Notes: generated by a model from the letters alone, not told the origin. 64,000 nucleotides of DNA from Brassica napus (GCF_020379485.1 NC_063450.1:26078137-26142136), one strand, 5' to 3'. Positions 1-12,405 are shown, counted from the stretch's first letter. Program-made: numbers and translations.

Positions 1-700
1 AAATTGACTTCTTTATCGTCCACCTTTGGACTGAATGGACCAGTGTCCAAAACAAGTGATCTCACACCCATGTACTAGATAATGAGTGAGACTGGTCCAT
101 ATTAAATCTCTTGAGTACCCTTTTCTGTATATACTATTTGATGCACAAGGATTTCATTGTTAATGTACTCAAGCTGTAATCCCAAACAAAACTTTGTTTT
201 CCAAGATCTTTCATCTCAAACTCTTTTTTGAGATATTCAACTGTTTGAGAAATTGTATCCAGAGGTTCCTAGGATATTCAGATCATATACTTTGATGATT
301 ATCAATATTGTTCTCGAGAACTTGCTGTACTTTCAGCTCAATACCCTCTAGTACTTTCATTATCCAGTGGACCATATAAATATGCAGTCACTACATCAAT
401 TTGCTGCAAGTCTAATTTTTTCTCTTATATAGCCAGAAATCTAAAAGTAGTTGTATCCACCACATGGGAGTATGTCTCCTCATAATCTATTACTGGTCTT
501 TGTGAGAATCCTTGTGCAACATCAGCTTTATATCTCACGATTTATATCCCTCACAAGACCCATTTATATCCACTGGTTTTAACATCATATGGTGTCTAAT
601 CATATGGCCAAATACATCTTTCTTCTTTAAACTATTTAACCCCATGTTTCCATTCAATCCAATCTGTTCTACGAGTGCACACTCTTATATTGACGTGGTT
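1..700 (-). pseudogene. copia reverse transcriptase remnant
   Basis: Minus-strand translation of about 340-660 gives the conserved N-terminal RT block of copia elements: a GYKWV-like motif, then VRYKADVAQGFSQRP, IDYEETYS, a TTFRFL stretch and the VVTAYLYG motif that carries the first catalytic Asp region. Stops interrupt it (after KWVL, after the FLAI stretch) and the frame changes. The rest of RT and RNase H would lie to the left of the window. No product is expected. Confidence 0.8.
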
Positions 701-852
701 TCATGATCCTCGCTTATATTCATATATTCAAGTGCTACCTTGTATGCAAATAAATCATCTTATGTCGACATTCCTTATTGGTTTCATTATGTTCTAGACA
801 TGATATAATCGATTGAGATTCATTATTATCAGGACCTTTAATACTTTGCAGC

Positions 853-1065
853 TTGGCGTCCCAAGCTACATTGTTTGGTACCTGTACCTTAGAGCCGGCC
901 GGCCTTATCTCCATGTCTGGGATGGTTTCCTTAGTAACCTCGAATTTGGATTTTGATTATCATTCTCTCCACCTTTCTTTTGTTTCTGAGGATTCTTATC
1001 TTTTGGAACCTATTGGTGTACCACGTTTCATACGTTGTCTAGACACTGTAGCAACTTGACGGTGT
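853..1065 (-). pseudogene. copia integrase-RT linker remnant
   Basis: The minus strand encodes an RQRMKRGTPIGSK block, matching the KRMKRGRPxGSKDKNPRKRK linker between integrase and RT in crucifer copia elements. It is followed by a degenerate acidic stretch. A stop follows SKR. It lies at the expected place between the integrase and RT pieces. Confidence 0.7.
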
Positions 1066-1381
1066 CTCTTCTTGGACATCAAATACGTTGGTGCTTTACA
1101 AGCTGGTTTATATATGACTTAGTCATTATTTTTCGGATCAGCAAATGTGTCTGGCATTTGATTAGCTAGCTTTGTAAATGTATAATCTTTGGACGTCTAT
1201 TTCACATTCTTTAGTCCGAGGATCTTGCCAAGACATTGATGGTTGATTCCATTCTATTTCTTTTACCATTCTTTTACCAGCTTTATTATTTTTCTCCTCC
1301 TGGTCTTAAAATAATATGTGTACCTGGCCTCAAATATAATCACCCATAGTTGGCTCAAAGTACTTTATTATTGTGGGAGAA

Positions 1382-1618
1382 TCATATCCAACATATATCT
1401 CCATCCTCCTTTTGAGGTCCCATCTTAGTTCTCTGTGGTGGAGCAATTAGTACATAGACAGAACATCCAAATGTCTTATGATGGGGTATGTCTGGCTCTT
1501 GACCCGTTAATAATTGTGATAGGGGATATCTATGCTCACTAAATGGCCTGATGCGTATTAACTTAGGTGCATGTAAATTTCGTGAGGCCCAAGCTGTGAA
1601 TGGGAGTTTTGACCTCAT
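1382..1618 (-). pseudogene. copia integrase C-terminal remnant
   Basis: A 78-codon open stretch carries the end of the copia integrase core. It contains PLSQLLTGQEPDIPHHKTFGC, a form of the PxxLxTGxxPxxxHLRxFGC block, then VYVLIAPPQRTKMGPQ and the start of the GYDSP-like tail. The flanks are frameshifted, and the DDE part of the core upstream (1620-2300, minus) is too decayed to follow with certainty. Confidence 0.75.
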
Positions 1619-2444
1619 AAGTTATGGTTTATCAATCAGCTATTTGCGTTTTAAAAGATTTCGACCAAGCCATTCTTGGTATGGACATGTATCACAGAAT
1701 TATCCACACTTACCCCCATGGACATACCATAATCATTTAAACGCTTGGGACATGTATTCACCAGTATTATCTAGACATATAGTCTTTATTATGAAAAAGG
1801 GGCTCGTAGCCGTTTTACTGGTGATGGCCTAATGAGTTTCCCTTGTGTACATGCTACACACGTGAGATTCTTTGGGATAACTCTTCTTATCTTTTAATGT
1901 GTGCCTTTTGAATATCAATTTTCGCATCATGTTTAGGCCAGGATGGCCAATCCGGTCGTGCCATAAAGTGTATATTTTCGCAGGCTTTTAGCCTCTATCA
2001 TACTGATCTATGCATAGTCTAGGTCAGTAGAGAATGCAGGTATATTCTTTAGGACTTATTATGGCCTTGGGAGATTTTATACATATATCTGAAGGAACTC
2101 TTTGTTTCCTTCACCCATTGTTTCAATATGGAAACCATTCATTCTTATATCTTTAAAACTCAATAGGCTGCTCTTGCTCTTAGAGCTGGGTGAACATAAG
2201 GCATCACTGATTTCTAGATGCATACCCTTAGGCAATAATATATTAGCCTAGTCATAGTCTTCTTTCAGACTGACGATACCTGCTTTAGTACTTATATTGG
2301 CATTTTTCAGTGTACTCATATAGAAAAATCATTCATTCATTTAATCTAAGCAGACAATGTAATAGAAATAAATTCAAGGAGATAAAAATCAGAGAAATCA
2401 TACAAGCAAAGCAATCACACAAGTTTGATGTCAAAATCATATTA

Positions 2445-3060
2445 TCAACTTGATTCTTTTAGGCAATCATAAGTCTCATATTCCATAAGATCATCTTGAT
2501 CATGTTCGAAATTATTTTCACCATCTTTATAGACCAAGTGGGTTTCATGATTCTTCCCTTTCAGACTCTCTTTGACAGAGGTCACAAAAATGTTTGGGAG
2601 TCCTTCATATCTTAGCCTAATGGTTCCCCATTCCACATCTATGGCACACTGATTTGGTCGAGCTTTGTGGTTTAAAGGATATACCACGGCCACTGCCTTG
2701 ACCATGGCTCAAATTGGGTTGATACCCACGGCCTCTGCCATAGTGATTCCCACGGCCAAGTGTGTTATAGTGGCCATGGCCACGTCCTTTCCACCCTCCA
2801 CGGCTATGACCGTGTGGTCTATCATTCTGGACATGGTTACCTTTTTTTTTCTGCGGCCTTATTGGTATCAGATAATGGGGTTAATCTAGGAGGTTTCAAT
2901 TCACTGTTTCTCATCAGTAATCCATTATTTTGCCCAACTAGCAATAGACTCATCCACAGACTTATAGTCCTGGATTCTGGGATTCCTCCAATCAAATAGG
3001 GCATTTGGTAATAACACCGTTCTTTGGTGATCATATCTCGATTTTTAATTTTGTCCAAAG
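2445..3060 (-). pseudogene. copia gag remnant with broken zinc knuckle
   Basis: Between 2840 and 3058 the minus strand has LLVGQNNGLLMRNSELKPP, the conserved end of copia gag helices before the knuckle. From 2700 to 2830 it encodes a Gly/Arg/His-rich segment (GRGHGHYN, GRGRG). At about 2630-2660 the knuckle reads VCHRCGMGNH, then a stop where further residues should be, followed by RTPKHFCDLCQ. CX2CX4H is kept but the last Cys is not readable. Several stops and a frameshift show it is dead. Confidence 0.75.
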
Positions 3061-4939
3061 GTCTAGAGGATTCTCTATAGTCAGATACTAATCTTTGAGA
3101 CTCTTTATAAGATGATGGCTAATAATTAATATTGCCCTGTATCAATATTTCTCATTGGCATTATTGTCTTCTATGATACATTCACCAAGTCTTTTTGACT
3201 TTAGTATAATCTTTGTATCTAATGTCCACCGTAAATAATTATCTTCAGAGAGATTTAGGGCAGCAAAATCCAGGTTGATTTTCGACATCTCAAATCATAT
3301 ATCACTCAATATTTAGGTATAATTTTCATGCGGTCTTACTCTTAAAAACAATCAATTCGGATTTCAATCTTGTGAGGACAATGAGACTATCAATCTTAAA
3401 TGCATTTAATCAATCAGTCAATTTCTAGCAAGTCTCAGCAATAATATTTCTATGTGTTCATAATATTATGGTTTATCACGACTAGCAAAACGGATTCAAT
3501 TAATCATGCAATTAAGGTTTAACAATCAATGGATTCTAGCAAGACTAGTAAAAAGATTTATTAATCACTCAATCAATTTCAAGGCTGATTTTAGCAATAC
3601 TAGAATATAGATTTCAAGCATGAATTTCAATGAATCAGTTTCAAGGCTGATTGGTATTTAGCATAAACCGTGTGTAAACAATTTATCTAGTATCCAAATT
3701 TATCAAACCTCAAAAACATATAATCAGATCAATCAATTTAATCGAACTTAGCATACAATCTTAAACCTCAAGACATTAGATTTTATCATGAATCTATCAA
3801 CCTAGTATACGGATTCTCAATTCTCAAAGACATCCAAATCAGATCAATATAACCTATCATACGGATTATTTAGGGTTTCTATTTAAAACAGATCAGATTA
3901 CAAAACTATCAATCCTAGCAGATGATATTAAACCTCAAGAATCATGCAATCATATCATTCGGATTTTAAACAAGTAAACCTCAATCAATCTATCAACCTA
4001 TCGGATTATATAAGCAAAGAAAGCTAGCAACCTATCGGATTCAATCAATGTTTTAACAGTCTGATCGGTTTAAACAATTTTAAATCAGATGAACAATTAA
4101 CCAAGCAGGATGAGAAAATAAATCTATCAATTTAACGGTCAAACAATTCTAGCAACATAGCATCAGATTCAATTAGATTTAAAACCTCAATGATCAAAAC
4201 CGAAAACAGTTTTGATTTCAAAATATTCGATTAGGGTTTTAATATGTGATTTGATAATTATAGTATAATTAATTATGATACTTATATTATTTAGGGTTTA
4301 TAGATATAGGGTTAGAGTTTATCGGATTTTAACTTGTAAAAACCGATTTGGGGTTTTAATCATGTAGGAACAGGATTTAGGGTTTGAGATATCGAACTTT
4401 TGGAGCTTCGATTTACTCAATTAGCATTTTTTGATCTATTACCCTATGGTTTTGATTCATAAAGATTAGGGTTTTAGGGTTTCATTCTTTATCAATCAAT
4501 CCATGTTCGATTATGGGTTCTTAGGTTTTGAATTACCTTTTAACCTTAGATGATTGTTGAATCGGACCACCAAAGGAGTTGAGCCGCGAGCTGGACACGA
4601 ACGGAACGGGAGCTGGAATGGATCGAGTCGCTTCTATCGGGTCGCGGACGTCCTTTGTTGCTTGATTGGGAACGCTTTGATCGTCGGACGTGAGCTGTCT
4701 GATGCTGTCGCGAACGAGGAAGAGGTCGCGTGCTGGAGCTGCTCTCGGGTCGCGAACGTCTGAGCTAGGATCAGGAACGCCTTGGGCTGAAGCTGATCGG
4801 GGGCGCGAGCTGGAACAGATGCGGGAACAAGAGACGCGATCGGGGTTTAGGGTTCGTCGGATCGCTGACTAGGGTTAGGGTTTTAGGGTTTTTCGATTTG
4901 GGTATTAGTTTAGGGATTTAGAGTTTCGTGCTGATAACG

Positions 4940-5206
4940 TGTTGTGAAAGTAATTGAAAAGTCTATATTTATTTATAACATAGAAGTTCTTTATATAGGA
5001 GATTACACCGACATAGATAAATGGAAAAATTACAAATCATAATTTCTTGGTTAAGAGTCATCCCCGATCTGGTTCATAACTATATATATATATATGTTTG
5101 TGTGTGTGTCTTTGAGCGTTTGTAATGTGTGTTCGTTGATATTATCGAGTTAAAGTCGACCTAAAATATAGACTTTTAGTATTCTAGTAGGATCTAACTA
5201 ACAACA
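4940..5206 (-). repeat. copia LTR, 267 bp
   Basis: The segment has matched 5-bp inverted ends (TGTTG at 4940, CAACA ending at 5206). On the minus strand it contains a TATATAAAG-like promoter box (near 4994-5001) and lies directly before a TTATCAGCACG primer-site-like sequence at about 4929-4939. Its place beside gag on the minus strand makes it the 5' LTR. The sequence after it (TTTGA, 5207-5211) is a possible target duplication that cannot be tested without the other end. Confidence 0.65.
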
Positions 5207-6199
5207 TTTGAATACCATTAGATCTTTATAACCAGCTGTAACTAAGAAAATATTTCTAATTAAGTTTAAAGCATAAACTAGAATGAAAATGGCGTTACAA
5301 AAAACTTGGATGAAAACATATCAAAGCATCTCTAACTAAGAATTATATAATTAATTAAATAACCGCTTTATACCAAGATTCTTATATGATTATCAAAATT
5401 TTACAAAATAATTAAATAACCGTTTGTGTTGCTGAGTCTTACAGCAACTCACAATTATTTTATAGTTTGAAACGTACCATAATTAGTTCGTCATTCGTGT
5501 GCTTTAGAAAGTAGGCATAATATCAAGTGAACACCATGCCATAAAACTGAAGAACAATTAGGAATTAACCCTAATTTTTTTAAATATTTACAATCCTCTG
5601 CCACTACTTATTAAACCGTCGTTTTAAGTTTTTCCTAAACCACACAAAATAAATTCATGTCATTAGTTAACTTAATTACATGAACCCAACATCCGTTACC
5701 AAAATGGGCTTTGTTTACAAATATGTTTGGGCCGCAATACTAACTTTTATTGGATAAGTAATGATGAGATCATATAGTATATAGTATAGCGCAATGTTTT
5801 TTTTCCGTAACTGGTATAGCGCAATGTTAATAAATATGAAAAATAGATTACGTGTAGTTGGCGGTGCCCAATGTTTTCTTTTTGTTTTCCTTTTGTCAAG
5901 CCAATATTATTAAATATCAGATTAACTTTCATATTTAAAAATATATACACTGTACTTTACTTTATGTACAAATTTATATTTGATTTTTTATTTATATAGT
6001 CAAGAATATCTGAATAATTACGATATAAAGTACATAGAGGCAAATTTTTAATTAATAAAATCTTTAAAAAAAAAATTTATCACACAGTATATTAATACAT
6101 ATTAACACTTAAGAAAATATAATTACCTAACTCTAAAAAATATAATTACCTAACTCATCTATCTTTTTTTAAGAAAACAATTATGTGCACACTGTGTAA
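5207..6199. other. AT-rich intergenic, nothing recognised
   Basis: No open frame of note, RNA gene or bounded repeat was seen in this stretch. Confidence 0.6.
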
Positions 6200-6201
6200 T
6201 A

Positions 6202-6457
6202 CTCCCTCCGTTTCTGAGTGTCACTTTGACACCTTTCATACAGACTAAGAAAGTGGCGGAAATATATGTAAATTGTTATTAATTACATCTTTCTGACCAA
6301 TAGTATTTGAGATAAATAAAATTATTTATAAAACCAATGCATTTTGCAATTAATTTTCAGCTGAAAGTAAGTATAATTTGTATTAGAATTGTAAAGTGAC
6401 ACTTTTTGTGTAACAAAAAAAAAACTTAGAATGACACTTATTATGAAACAGAGGGAG
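6202..6457. mobile_element. Stowaway-like MITE, 256 bp
   Basis: It starts CTCCCTCCGTTTC and ends GAAACAGAGGGAG, an imperfect inverted repeat. TA lies directly outside both ends (6200-6201 and 6458-6459), the TA target duplication of the Tc1/mariner superfamily. Sub-terminal TGACACTT-like motifs are also inverted (GTGTCACTTTG on the left, GTGACAC and ATGACACTT on the right). Non-coding. Confidence 0.8.
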
Positions 6458-6486
6458 TAATACATAGTTACACTTAAAAAAATATA

Positions 6487-6733
6487 CTCCATTCGTTTCT
6501 AAATAGATAATGTTTTAAAGAGTTTTTGATGTTTCAAAATAGATGATGTTTTCACATATTAATGCACTTTTTTACTTTATCGAAAACTGTGTAATCAATG
6601 ATATTTTGTAATTTGTTTTGTGATTGGTTAATAATTTTTAATTTCTATTTTAATGATATTTTTAAGATAAAAAACAAGTTTCTTAATAGCTGTGCACAAT
6701 CCTAAAAATTCATGTATTTTGAAACAGGGGGAG
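6487..6733. mobile_element. second Stowaway-like MITE, 247 bp
   Basis: Starts CTCCATTCGTTTC and ends GAAACAGGGGGAG, with TA on both sides (6485-6486, 6734-6735). It lies only 27 bp from the neighbouring MITE with similar termini but differs inside (GATGATGTTTTC motifs). Non-coding. Confidence 0.75.
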
Positions 6734-6894
6734 TATATAATTGCATACCTGATCCAACACACATCCAAAAATCTGGTTATATAACACAATACAATAACCA
6801 AATATATGATCTAACAATAAACTAAAATAGCACAACGAAACCATTAAATGATACCATAAAATTGTTTGTTTTGAAATGTTTATGTAATTACTGA

Positions 6895-6932
6895 AAAATA
6901 AAACTCGCGCGGACGCGCAGATCAAAGTCTAG
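6895..6932 (+). mobile_element. Helitron 3' terminus
   Basis: CGCGCGGACGCGCAG is a short hairpin followed by ATCAAAGTCTAG and then T, the standard crucifer Helitron 3' end (hairpin, CTAG, insertion before T). A matching 5' TC end was not found upstream, so only the terminus is called; the body may be interrupted by the two MITEs. Confidence 0.6.
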
Positions 6933-7050
6933 TATATATTTAACCTCTAAGTAAGCTACCTATATATGCATTGTATGTAAACAATGTTTTTTATTTAATA
7001 AATTTAACATTCATTAAAAAAATGCATAATCGGAGCTTCATTTCATTTAT

Positions 7051-7620
7051 TAGGCCTGGAACTTTTATCCGAGATCCGGATTCGATCCGTGATCCGATCC
7101 GGATTCGATCCGAAAATCCGGATATCCAGAGAGGCCGAATCCGGATCCGGATAGTAAAATGTTGGATCCGTCAAAGCCGAATCCGGATCCGGATATCTTG
7201 ATTTTTTAGTCCGGATATCCGGATCCGTAAATTTTATTAATAACTATTTTAAAAATAATAATATCTATATATAAAAACTAATTTTATTTAATATATTTTC
7301 ATTTTTATAACAGTATATATAAATTTTATGTAAATTTTGTAATATTATACATAGAAATAATTAAAAACATTATATATATTTTTATTTTTAAATTATTGTT
7401 AATATTTTATATATATTAATATTATTTTTTATTTATTTTAAGGATCCAAATCCGGATCCGGATATCCGTCGGATATTATAATTTTTAGAAGGATATCCGA
7501 CACCCGGATATTCGCGAACCCCGGATCCGGATAAGGATAGTAAAATTATGGATCCGCCGGATAAGGATCCGGATCCGGATATCTTAAAATTTTCCGGATA
7601 CCCGATCCGTCTCAGGCCTA
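7051..7620. mobile_element. hAT-superfamily MITE, 570 bp
   Basis: Perfect 8-bp terminal inverted repeats (TAGGCCTG / CAGGCCTA) are flanked by an exact 8-bp target duplication TCATTTAT (7043-7050 and 7621-7628), the hAT signature. Both sub-terminal zones are packed with ATCCGGATCC-type motifs (7070-7230 and 7440-7600), likely transposase-binding clusters, around an AT-rich core. The short open frames inside it are accidents of these repeats. Confidence 0.85.
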
Positions 7621-7811
7621 TCATTTATCACTATTCAGAGAAAATGAAAAATATAGTTTTCTAACAAATTGCAAAGTAATAAATGGGAATGATGTGATAG
7701 AAAATGGTTTAAATCTCACAATAGCGGCTACTTCATGCATGCAGTTACAATTAAGATCATGTCTCATCATTTTATAGCAAGCGCCAAAAACTTATAATTT
7801 CTTAAATTGTA

Positions 7812-8048
7812 CTATCTCCGTTTCAAATTAAGTGTCGTTTTAGAGAATTTTTTTCGTTACAAAAAAAATGTCGTTTTCGATTTTCAATGCAAAATTTATT
7901 AATTTTATGCAAAATTTATTTTTCTATTGGTTGAAATATGGTTATGTGTATAGGTAATAGTATTTTTTATAGGAAACATACAAAATTAATTGTTTCCTTA
8001 ATCCGTGTGCCGAAACCTAAAACGACACTTATAATAAAATAGAACAAG
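7812..8048. mobile_element. degenerate Stowaway-like MITE
   Basis: The left end CTATCTCCGTTTC with AGTGTCGTTTTAGAG mirrors CTAAAACGACACTTATAATAAAATAGAACAAG on the right. TA borders both ends. The terminal repeats are weak, so this is an old copy. Confidence 0.5.
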
Positions 8049-8818
8049 TATATACAAGTAATTAAAACTCAACAAGTGTAAAAGGAATTGTATGCAATGA
8101 AAAGCTCCAAGTAAAATAAAATTGTTCGCGGGTAAAATAGTTAATACGTTTCTTGAATTACTTGGTTAAACGGAGAACCATAATGGTGGAGTAGTTATTA
8201 TTTCCTGTGGAAGAATTAAAGATTCAGGACTTGTCTACCCGTTCCCATTAAATATATTGAAGAAGTATAAATGCATAGTAACAATTAATACACGTACTTT
8301 TATTTCAACGATAATTTTGTAAAACAAGTATGTAGAGATATGTGATTAACACTCAACCGAAGGTGACTTGCGTCTGCATGTTTTGCTATTGACTGCGTCT
8401 GCATGTAAACTGCATCTGCAATGCATAATTTGGATTTCTATAGAAAATATGGCAAGTTATCAAGATTTTAACGTGAATCTATTTGTAAGTTTTAAAACGT
8501 TTTCATAATATCTGCCTTCATATTTGATAATTGTCAATTGGCCATCAATGATATAGGCTTTGTGGTATATATGTTTCAATAGCCATTTGTGATTCGTCAA
8601 ACCTTTCTTTAGGGTAGGAGTTGGGCCAAAACCAAGCCTAGCTACAAAAAACTCTTAGGTAGAACTCACTACAAAAGCTAGCTCATAATTAAATGTATCT
8701 TATGAAGCATTGTCTAATTCAATTTCCTATCAAATGTGAGATGTTTTTCATATATCCACATTATTTTCTCCAGCAAAATAATAATTTCGATCAGTATGTA
8801 TGCCTCTTAATGACCCAA
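8049..8818. other. AT-rich intergenic, nothing recognised
   Basis: No coding, RNA or bounded repeat feature seen. Confidence 0.55.
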
Positions 8819-9854
8819 CTAGGTTAAGATCCGCGCCTTGCGCGGGATCAACATTATATATAAAAATTATTTTATGTATTAAATATTTTTACATATTATG
8901 AAATAATTAATATATATTAAATAATTAAAGTTCAGTAACTATTAAATATATAATTAAATTGGTGCGAACATATAAATTAATTTTATTAATCCAAAAAATA
9001 TTTTGTTTTATATTTGATTGGATATGTAATTAAATTTAAATGATACTAACATAGATAATATATTTTAGTATTCTTTTAATATTAATATCTATTAAATGAT
9101 GATTTCTACTCATATAGTTTTTTTCGATCATTTATATCTTTTATAGAAAAAAATCTAAATTACTGATAACAAAATTTTCATTGTGGGATTAATAGTTTTA
9201 GTAATTTATAATTTAAAAAAAAAAAAGTTGTCAATGATCGTTCAAAACTTTTATCAAAAAAATTGTTCAAAGTAAATTTTGAAACTAAAATATTGTATTT
9301 TATATAGTTTATAGTTTAATTTAAAACGATATATATATATTAATCTTAATAATTAAATAAATTAGAATTTTTACTTATATAATTTTTGTAATCATTTGTA
9401 TTTTGTCATAGCAAAATTTTTAAACCATGGATCATAAAATTTGAATGTGAGACTCTTAACAGTTTTAGTAATTTATAGCCGTTCGTAAAAATTCAAAATA
9501 TAAAATATACATAAAAATCTAAATTTTTATTATATGGTTATTGTGGTTGTTTAATTTATTTAATAGTTTAAAATTAAACAAATATGATAGAAGATACACT
9601 ATTTTTTTATCAAATCTTTATTATTCAAAATCATTAATTGCCATATATACTTTAGCCACATTAGCCAATTCCGTAAATTTTATTTAAGAAAATAATAAAG
9701 TACATTAATGATGAATTTATTGTTAGTTTAATAAAAAGCTTATTATATAATTAGATGGACTTACATATTTCTCTAATGATTCTAAGAATCATCCTAGTGA
9801 TGACATGTGACTACAAAAAGAAGTTGTAATGCTTCTCAAATAATATATAGGGGA
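8819..9854 (-). mobile_element. non-autonomous Helitron, about 1.04 kb
   Basis: On the minus strand it starts TCCCCTATATATTATTTGAG at 9854 and ends with the hairpin CCCGCGCAAGGCGCGG, then ATCTTAACCTAG at 8819. The base before the start is A and the base after the end is T, as expected for A|T insertion without duplication. No Rep/helicase frame is present. Confidence 0.75.
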
Positions 9855-10261
9855 TATGAACCTCAAATTGTACCGTACATAAACCATAATCATATTATTT
9901 AGATAATCTGCTATTCACATGGTGTTGATTGTTGGTTTTAATTTAGGATTATAAACAAGTTAGAATTTGTTCCCAAAAACACAAGATAGAATAAATTGGC
10001 AAAATACATCCTAAAATATAAAACCAGTTTTCAAACACATGACTCACCACAACATAAATTTTCGTTCCAAGAACCAGTCAGATGCGAGACAGTAAAACAA
10101 CAGCAACAACAACAAGAGAGGATTGTCTGGAAGTATACATTACCTTAGAGAGATCAAGTAAGCAGGTCTGAGTTTATTCATAGAAGAAACTTGGGGGAGA
10201 ATGAACAGCAACAGATTTAGAAATTACAGGATCGCCAACCACAATCATAGCCTTTTGTTCT
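9855..10261. other. 3' flank of the Pumilio gene
   Basis: Holds the presumed 3' UTR of the minus-strand Pumilio gene. No other gene is visible. Confidence 0.4.
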
Positions 10262-12405
10262 TCAATTCCTCAAGCGGTTTCTTGAGAAAATCCTTTTGCA
10301 ATAGGGATTGTTTCGTAGAATGGAATAAGGCCTTATCACTTTAACGAGTGTGTTATGAAGTGAACCCTGTTTCATTCCAAAGAATCCTTTAATCACTCAA
10401 GTTAATTAGGGTTAAAAGGAAGTCTCAAAAACTTGAATACTAGTTCTTATACCTTGGTGACAGAAAGAGCAGCTTGGATGACAAAGTTAGCATACGGGTC
10501 TTGAATCAGAACATCAAAATACGGCACAGAGACGAGTTCACGCACTATCTGAGGACGGCTCTCTGGACAATTTCTTAAGCACCGTTCCACCGTATGGCTA
10601 CTGAATTTCTGCATGGAGAGCTCTACATAATGCCCTTTTAACTGCGCTAACACCATGGCTATCGCAGACAAATCCCTCAGATCTATAACGAACTGGACTG
10701 CATAGTTTCTGTATTTGATCAAGAAAGAAAGTTATCTAGAATGAGTACTCTCTTAGAAGCAGTCATCCTTGTGTCATAAGATACTGTTTATTACCCATAA
10801 GCTTTAGCAAGGAAGAGACTGTTTCTAGAGACTTAAGCTATGAGCTTCTCTCGTTGTTGTCCAGTGGAATAAGCAATACATTTTTGTAACACACAGCATC
10901 CATGTTGATGTGTCACCATATCAATGCAGAACCTTGTAGCATCTTCAAAGATGCACTATAAAGAGTGGAAGGAGAAACAAGTTTTCATGAGATGAAAACC
11001 ATCTCCAATGTATTTTTCTATTTATGCTTCTAAAATAGCAAAATTCTATAATAAAAGTGAAGTTTACTCCAATGTATTTCTCTTAAATAGTAATATTTTT
11101 TAATTGTAGAGTAAAAGATAGAGAAATACTATTTTTTCTTCTATTTATAGACGGAAAATAACAATCTCTAGTTTATAGAGAAAAAAATAGTAATCTCTAT
11201 TTCAGAGAAGAGATATAAGATGTGTTGGAGTAGATTTTATTTTTAAATGCTATTATAAAGGTAAATATGGAGAGAGATTATAAAGGTGCTATAAGTAGTG
11301 AAAATGAAAAAGGTCATTGTGTTTTTATTACCTCGTTATCTTGTGTACTAAGGCACTGCAAGCAACGTTGAATCACATGATTCCCATTCACATCCCTAAC
11401 GAGACTGAGAAATCCAAGTCTCAAAGCTGACTTCACCAGAAAAACCTGCTTCTTGGTTTTGACTGTTTCTACTAATCTCTGGACAACTCGAGTACTTAAA
11501 CACACACACAAACACACGAAAACAATCACACACAACCTTAAACCTCATATCAAGTTGATTATATCAGTAGTCTCTTACCCGTAAGTGTTAAGGGATATCT
11601 GGACAAGCCATCCAGGTTGTGCAGTAACGATAAGTATGATCTGCATTCTTTATTCTTCATTGCATACATCTAACATTTTCTGCATCAAAGAGTTCCCAAA
11701 AGGGTCCGTCATCACCTCAACAACGTGTGGAATCACTTCGTTGAAAATGATCATAGAATCTAGACAAGTTCCATCTTCAAGGATCCTCTGCAAGGATCTG
11801 CATCCATGGTGATCCTTAGCCATCAAGTAGACGTATCCCTCGATACCAGATGTCTTAGGAAGACTCGGATAATTAGTGTTACCACCTTTTGGACTAGAGT
11901 ATGATGGAGCAGAGTGATGATTGTTGAGCTCGAACATACTCTTATTTGGTGAAGAAACCATGAATCTATCAGTAGTTAACGTCATTTCTGCCATGTTGTA
12001 ACCAAGATTAAAAGAGCTCTCTCCATAGCTCTGAAAATTAGGAACCAGTGAAGCTTTATCAACAGAAAAATCAGAGGAGACTCCAAAACTATGGTGACAA
12101 GTCTTGTCCTTATCTATGATGTTGAGACGATGGAGGCTCTTACAAAGTCCCGACTCGTTGTACTCATCAGCAGCAGCAACAATACTGATGTTGTAATGCT
12201 TCATCTTCAGGTTCCTATCAAACGGATGAGAAGCGAAATGAGACGAACCGTCTTCGGAAGAACAGAGTCCGTTAGAGAAGTAACTCGAACTGGAAGATGA
12301 GTCTCCAGGGAAGAGACTGTAGTGATTCCATGAGGTTTGCATATGAGAAGAAGGTGAACGTGAGGGAGACGAAGCTTCTTCTCCAAAATCACTTCTCTTC
12401 ATCAT
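10262..12405 (-). pseudogene. APUM8: Pumilio-family RNA-binding protein (APUM8-like), two premature stops
   Basis: Coding exons on the minus strand: 12405-11579, 11494-11332, 10955-10795, 10708-10453 and 10366-10262, all with GT-AG borders and consistent phase. The total is 1512 nt (504 codons). The N-terminal half is Ser-rich and low complexity. From about residue 195 on, Puf repeats follow: GYVYLMAKDHHGCRSLQRIL, DPFGNSLMQKMLD, TRVVQRLVETV, DVNGNHVIQRCLQ, HQHGCCVLQKCI, NYAVQFVIDL, FSSHTVERCL and DPYANFVIQAAL. Puf proteins bind 3' UTRs and repress or destabilise mRNA. TAA at 11650-11652 (codon 252, where the family has Gln) and TAA at 10833-10835 (codon 371, family Glu) interrupt it, so it is probably a pseudogene or a truncated allele lacking most Puf repeats. 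The APUM8 assignment rests on neighbouring genes homologous to At1g22230 and At1g22220; APUM7 is the alternative. Confidence 0.8.
10990..11240. mobile_element. MITE inside the second intron of the Pumilio gene
   Basis: Ends resemble inverted copies: CATCTCCAATGTATTT on the left and AAGATGTGTTGGAG on the right, with inverted ATAGAGAAATA motifs inside. CATCTCCAA-type termini are common on plant MITEs. Exact ends and a target duplication could not be fixed. It accounts for most of this 376-bp intron. Confidence 0.45.

Larger units (their letters stand above)
1..5206 (-). mobile_element. Ty1/copia LTR retrotransposon, decayed, cut by window edge
   Basis: Read on the minus strand, the order is LTR (4940-5206), leader, gag with a zinc-knuckle remnant, integrase, then reverse transcriptase running off the left edge. 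This gag-IN-RT order is that of copia (Pseudoviridae). Pieces of each domain are recognisable by residue patterns of the Tnt1-like/plant copia group, but every frame is broken by stops and shifts, so the element cannot make protein. The second LTR lies outside the window. The leader (about 4550-4930) is GC-richer than the rest and has a run of TAGGG-type repeats. Confidence 0.85.

Noticed and set aside
4860..4910. Telomere-like TAGGGTTAGGGTTTTAGGG
   Set aside because: Too short and inside the copia leader; such telo-box words are common in crucifer sequences. Not a telomere or interstitial telomere array.
10262..12405. Stop codons in the Pumilio gene explained by readthrough or RNA editing
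   Set aside because: Both are TAA in poor readthrough context and nuclear plant mRNAs are not C-to-U edited; nonsense mutation is the simpler reading.
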